Below are positions 7,122 through 7,183 of a stretch of 7,183 nt of DNA, one piece after another. Positions within the stretch are counted from its first letter, which is position 1, and every line of letters begins with the position of its first letter. Below the pieces are notes generated by a model. It worked only from the letters and a program-made list of their open reading frames with translations, made no database searches and had not been told where the DNA came from. The stretch is from Gammaproteobacteria bacterium. Its GTDB lineage: Bacteria; Pseudomonadota; Gammaproteobacteria; Pseudomonadales; Azotimanducaceae_A. Position numbers and translations under genes: made by a program. Location of the stretch: assembly GCA_028819775.1 (NCBI GenBank), contig JAPPKV010000081.1, forward strand, positions 1 to 7,183, written 5' to 3'.

Positions 7122-7183
7122 CTACTCGGTCCAGAGCAGGTCGACGTAGCCGGCGAAGTCCTCGACGGCCTTTCCCGCACCCC
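7122..7183 (-). CDS. mreB: Rod shape-determining protein MreB, C-terminal fragment
   Basis: Only the last 19 codons and a TAG stop (7124-7122) are in the window; the gene continues past the right edge. The visible tail reads GAGKAVEDFAGYVDLLWTE. The G-x-GKA-(V/L)-E stretch resembles the end of MreB proteins, where a GxGKxLE motif closes the last actin-fold helix. MreB is the bacterial actin that polymerises under the inner membrane and guides peptidoglycan elongation. The main support is position: mreC begins 36 bases downstream on the same strand, and mreB directly precedes mreC in nearly all rod-shaped gammaproteobacteria. The fragment is too short to prove identity alone. The remainder of the gene to the right should show the actin-type ATP-binding motifs. 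Confidence 0.62.
   Translation of the reverse strand, partial: GAGKAVEDFAGYVDLLWTE

Noticed and set aside
1..7183. CRISPR arrays, insertion sequences, tRNA or rRNA genes, prophage or defence genes
   Set aside because: No direct repeat arrays, transposase motifs, terminal inverted repeats flanking a gene, or structural RNA signatures were seen. Nearly the whole window is explained by five conserved genes.

Overview
This is a GC-rich chromosomal window in which every gene I can support lies on the minus strand. It reads from the high-coordinate end as mreB (last codons only), mreC, mreD, rng, yhdP. This is the rod-shape / RNase G / AsmA-like block known from gammaproteobacteria such as Escherichia and Pseudomonas. 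With the high GC content, it points to a free-living or environmental gammaproteobacterium with an outer membrane and rod-type cell-wall growth. I cannot name the genus.

Layout. 7183-7122 is the C-terminal tail of what is most likely MreB. 7085-6219 is mreC and 6222-5701 is mreD, which starts at a TTG overlapping the mreC stop. 5700-5482 is a 219-base non-coding gap holding a GC hairpin just after mreD and a possible -10 element ahead of rng. 5481-3976 is rng (RNase G), with catalytic aspartates and zinc-link cysteines intact. 3975-3835 is a slightly AT-richer gap with an inverted repeat and a possible small leader ORF. From about 3834 to position 1, one uninterrupted reading frame of 1278 codons encodes a YhdP-family envelope protein. 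Its conserved C-terminal region is inside the window, but its stop codon is beyond the left edge.

How the genes work together. MreB, MreC and MreD form the inner-membrane scaffold that positions the peptidoglycan elongation machinery. RNase G matures 16S rRNA and degrades some mRNAs, and in the classical locus it is co-transcribed with the mre genes. YhdP is a large AsmA-like periplasmic bridge protein anchored in the inner membrane, which in E. coli helps carry phospholipids to the outer membrane. The locus therefore joins wall growth, envelope lipid supply and RNA processing.

The window is mostly a conserved housekeeping locus. I did not find a new defence, mobile or biosynthetic system. 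The points worth a second look are the absence of maf between mreD and rng, the non-ATG coupled start of mreD, the ambiguous 5' end of yhdP with a possible coupled leader peptide, and a few small structural oddities. The long plus-strand open frames are codon-bias shadows.
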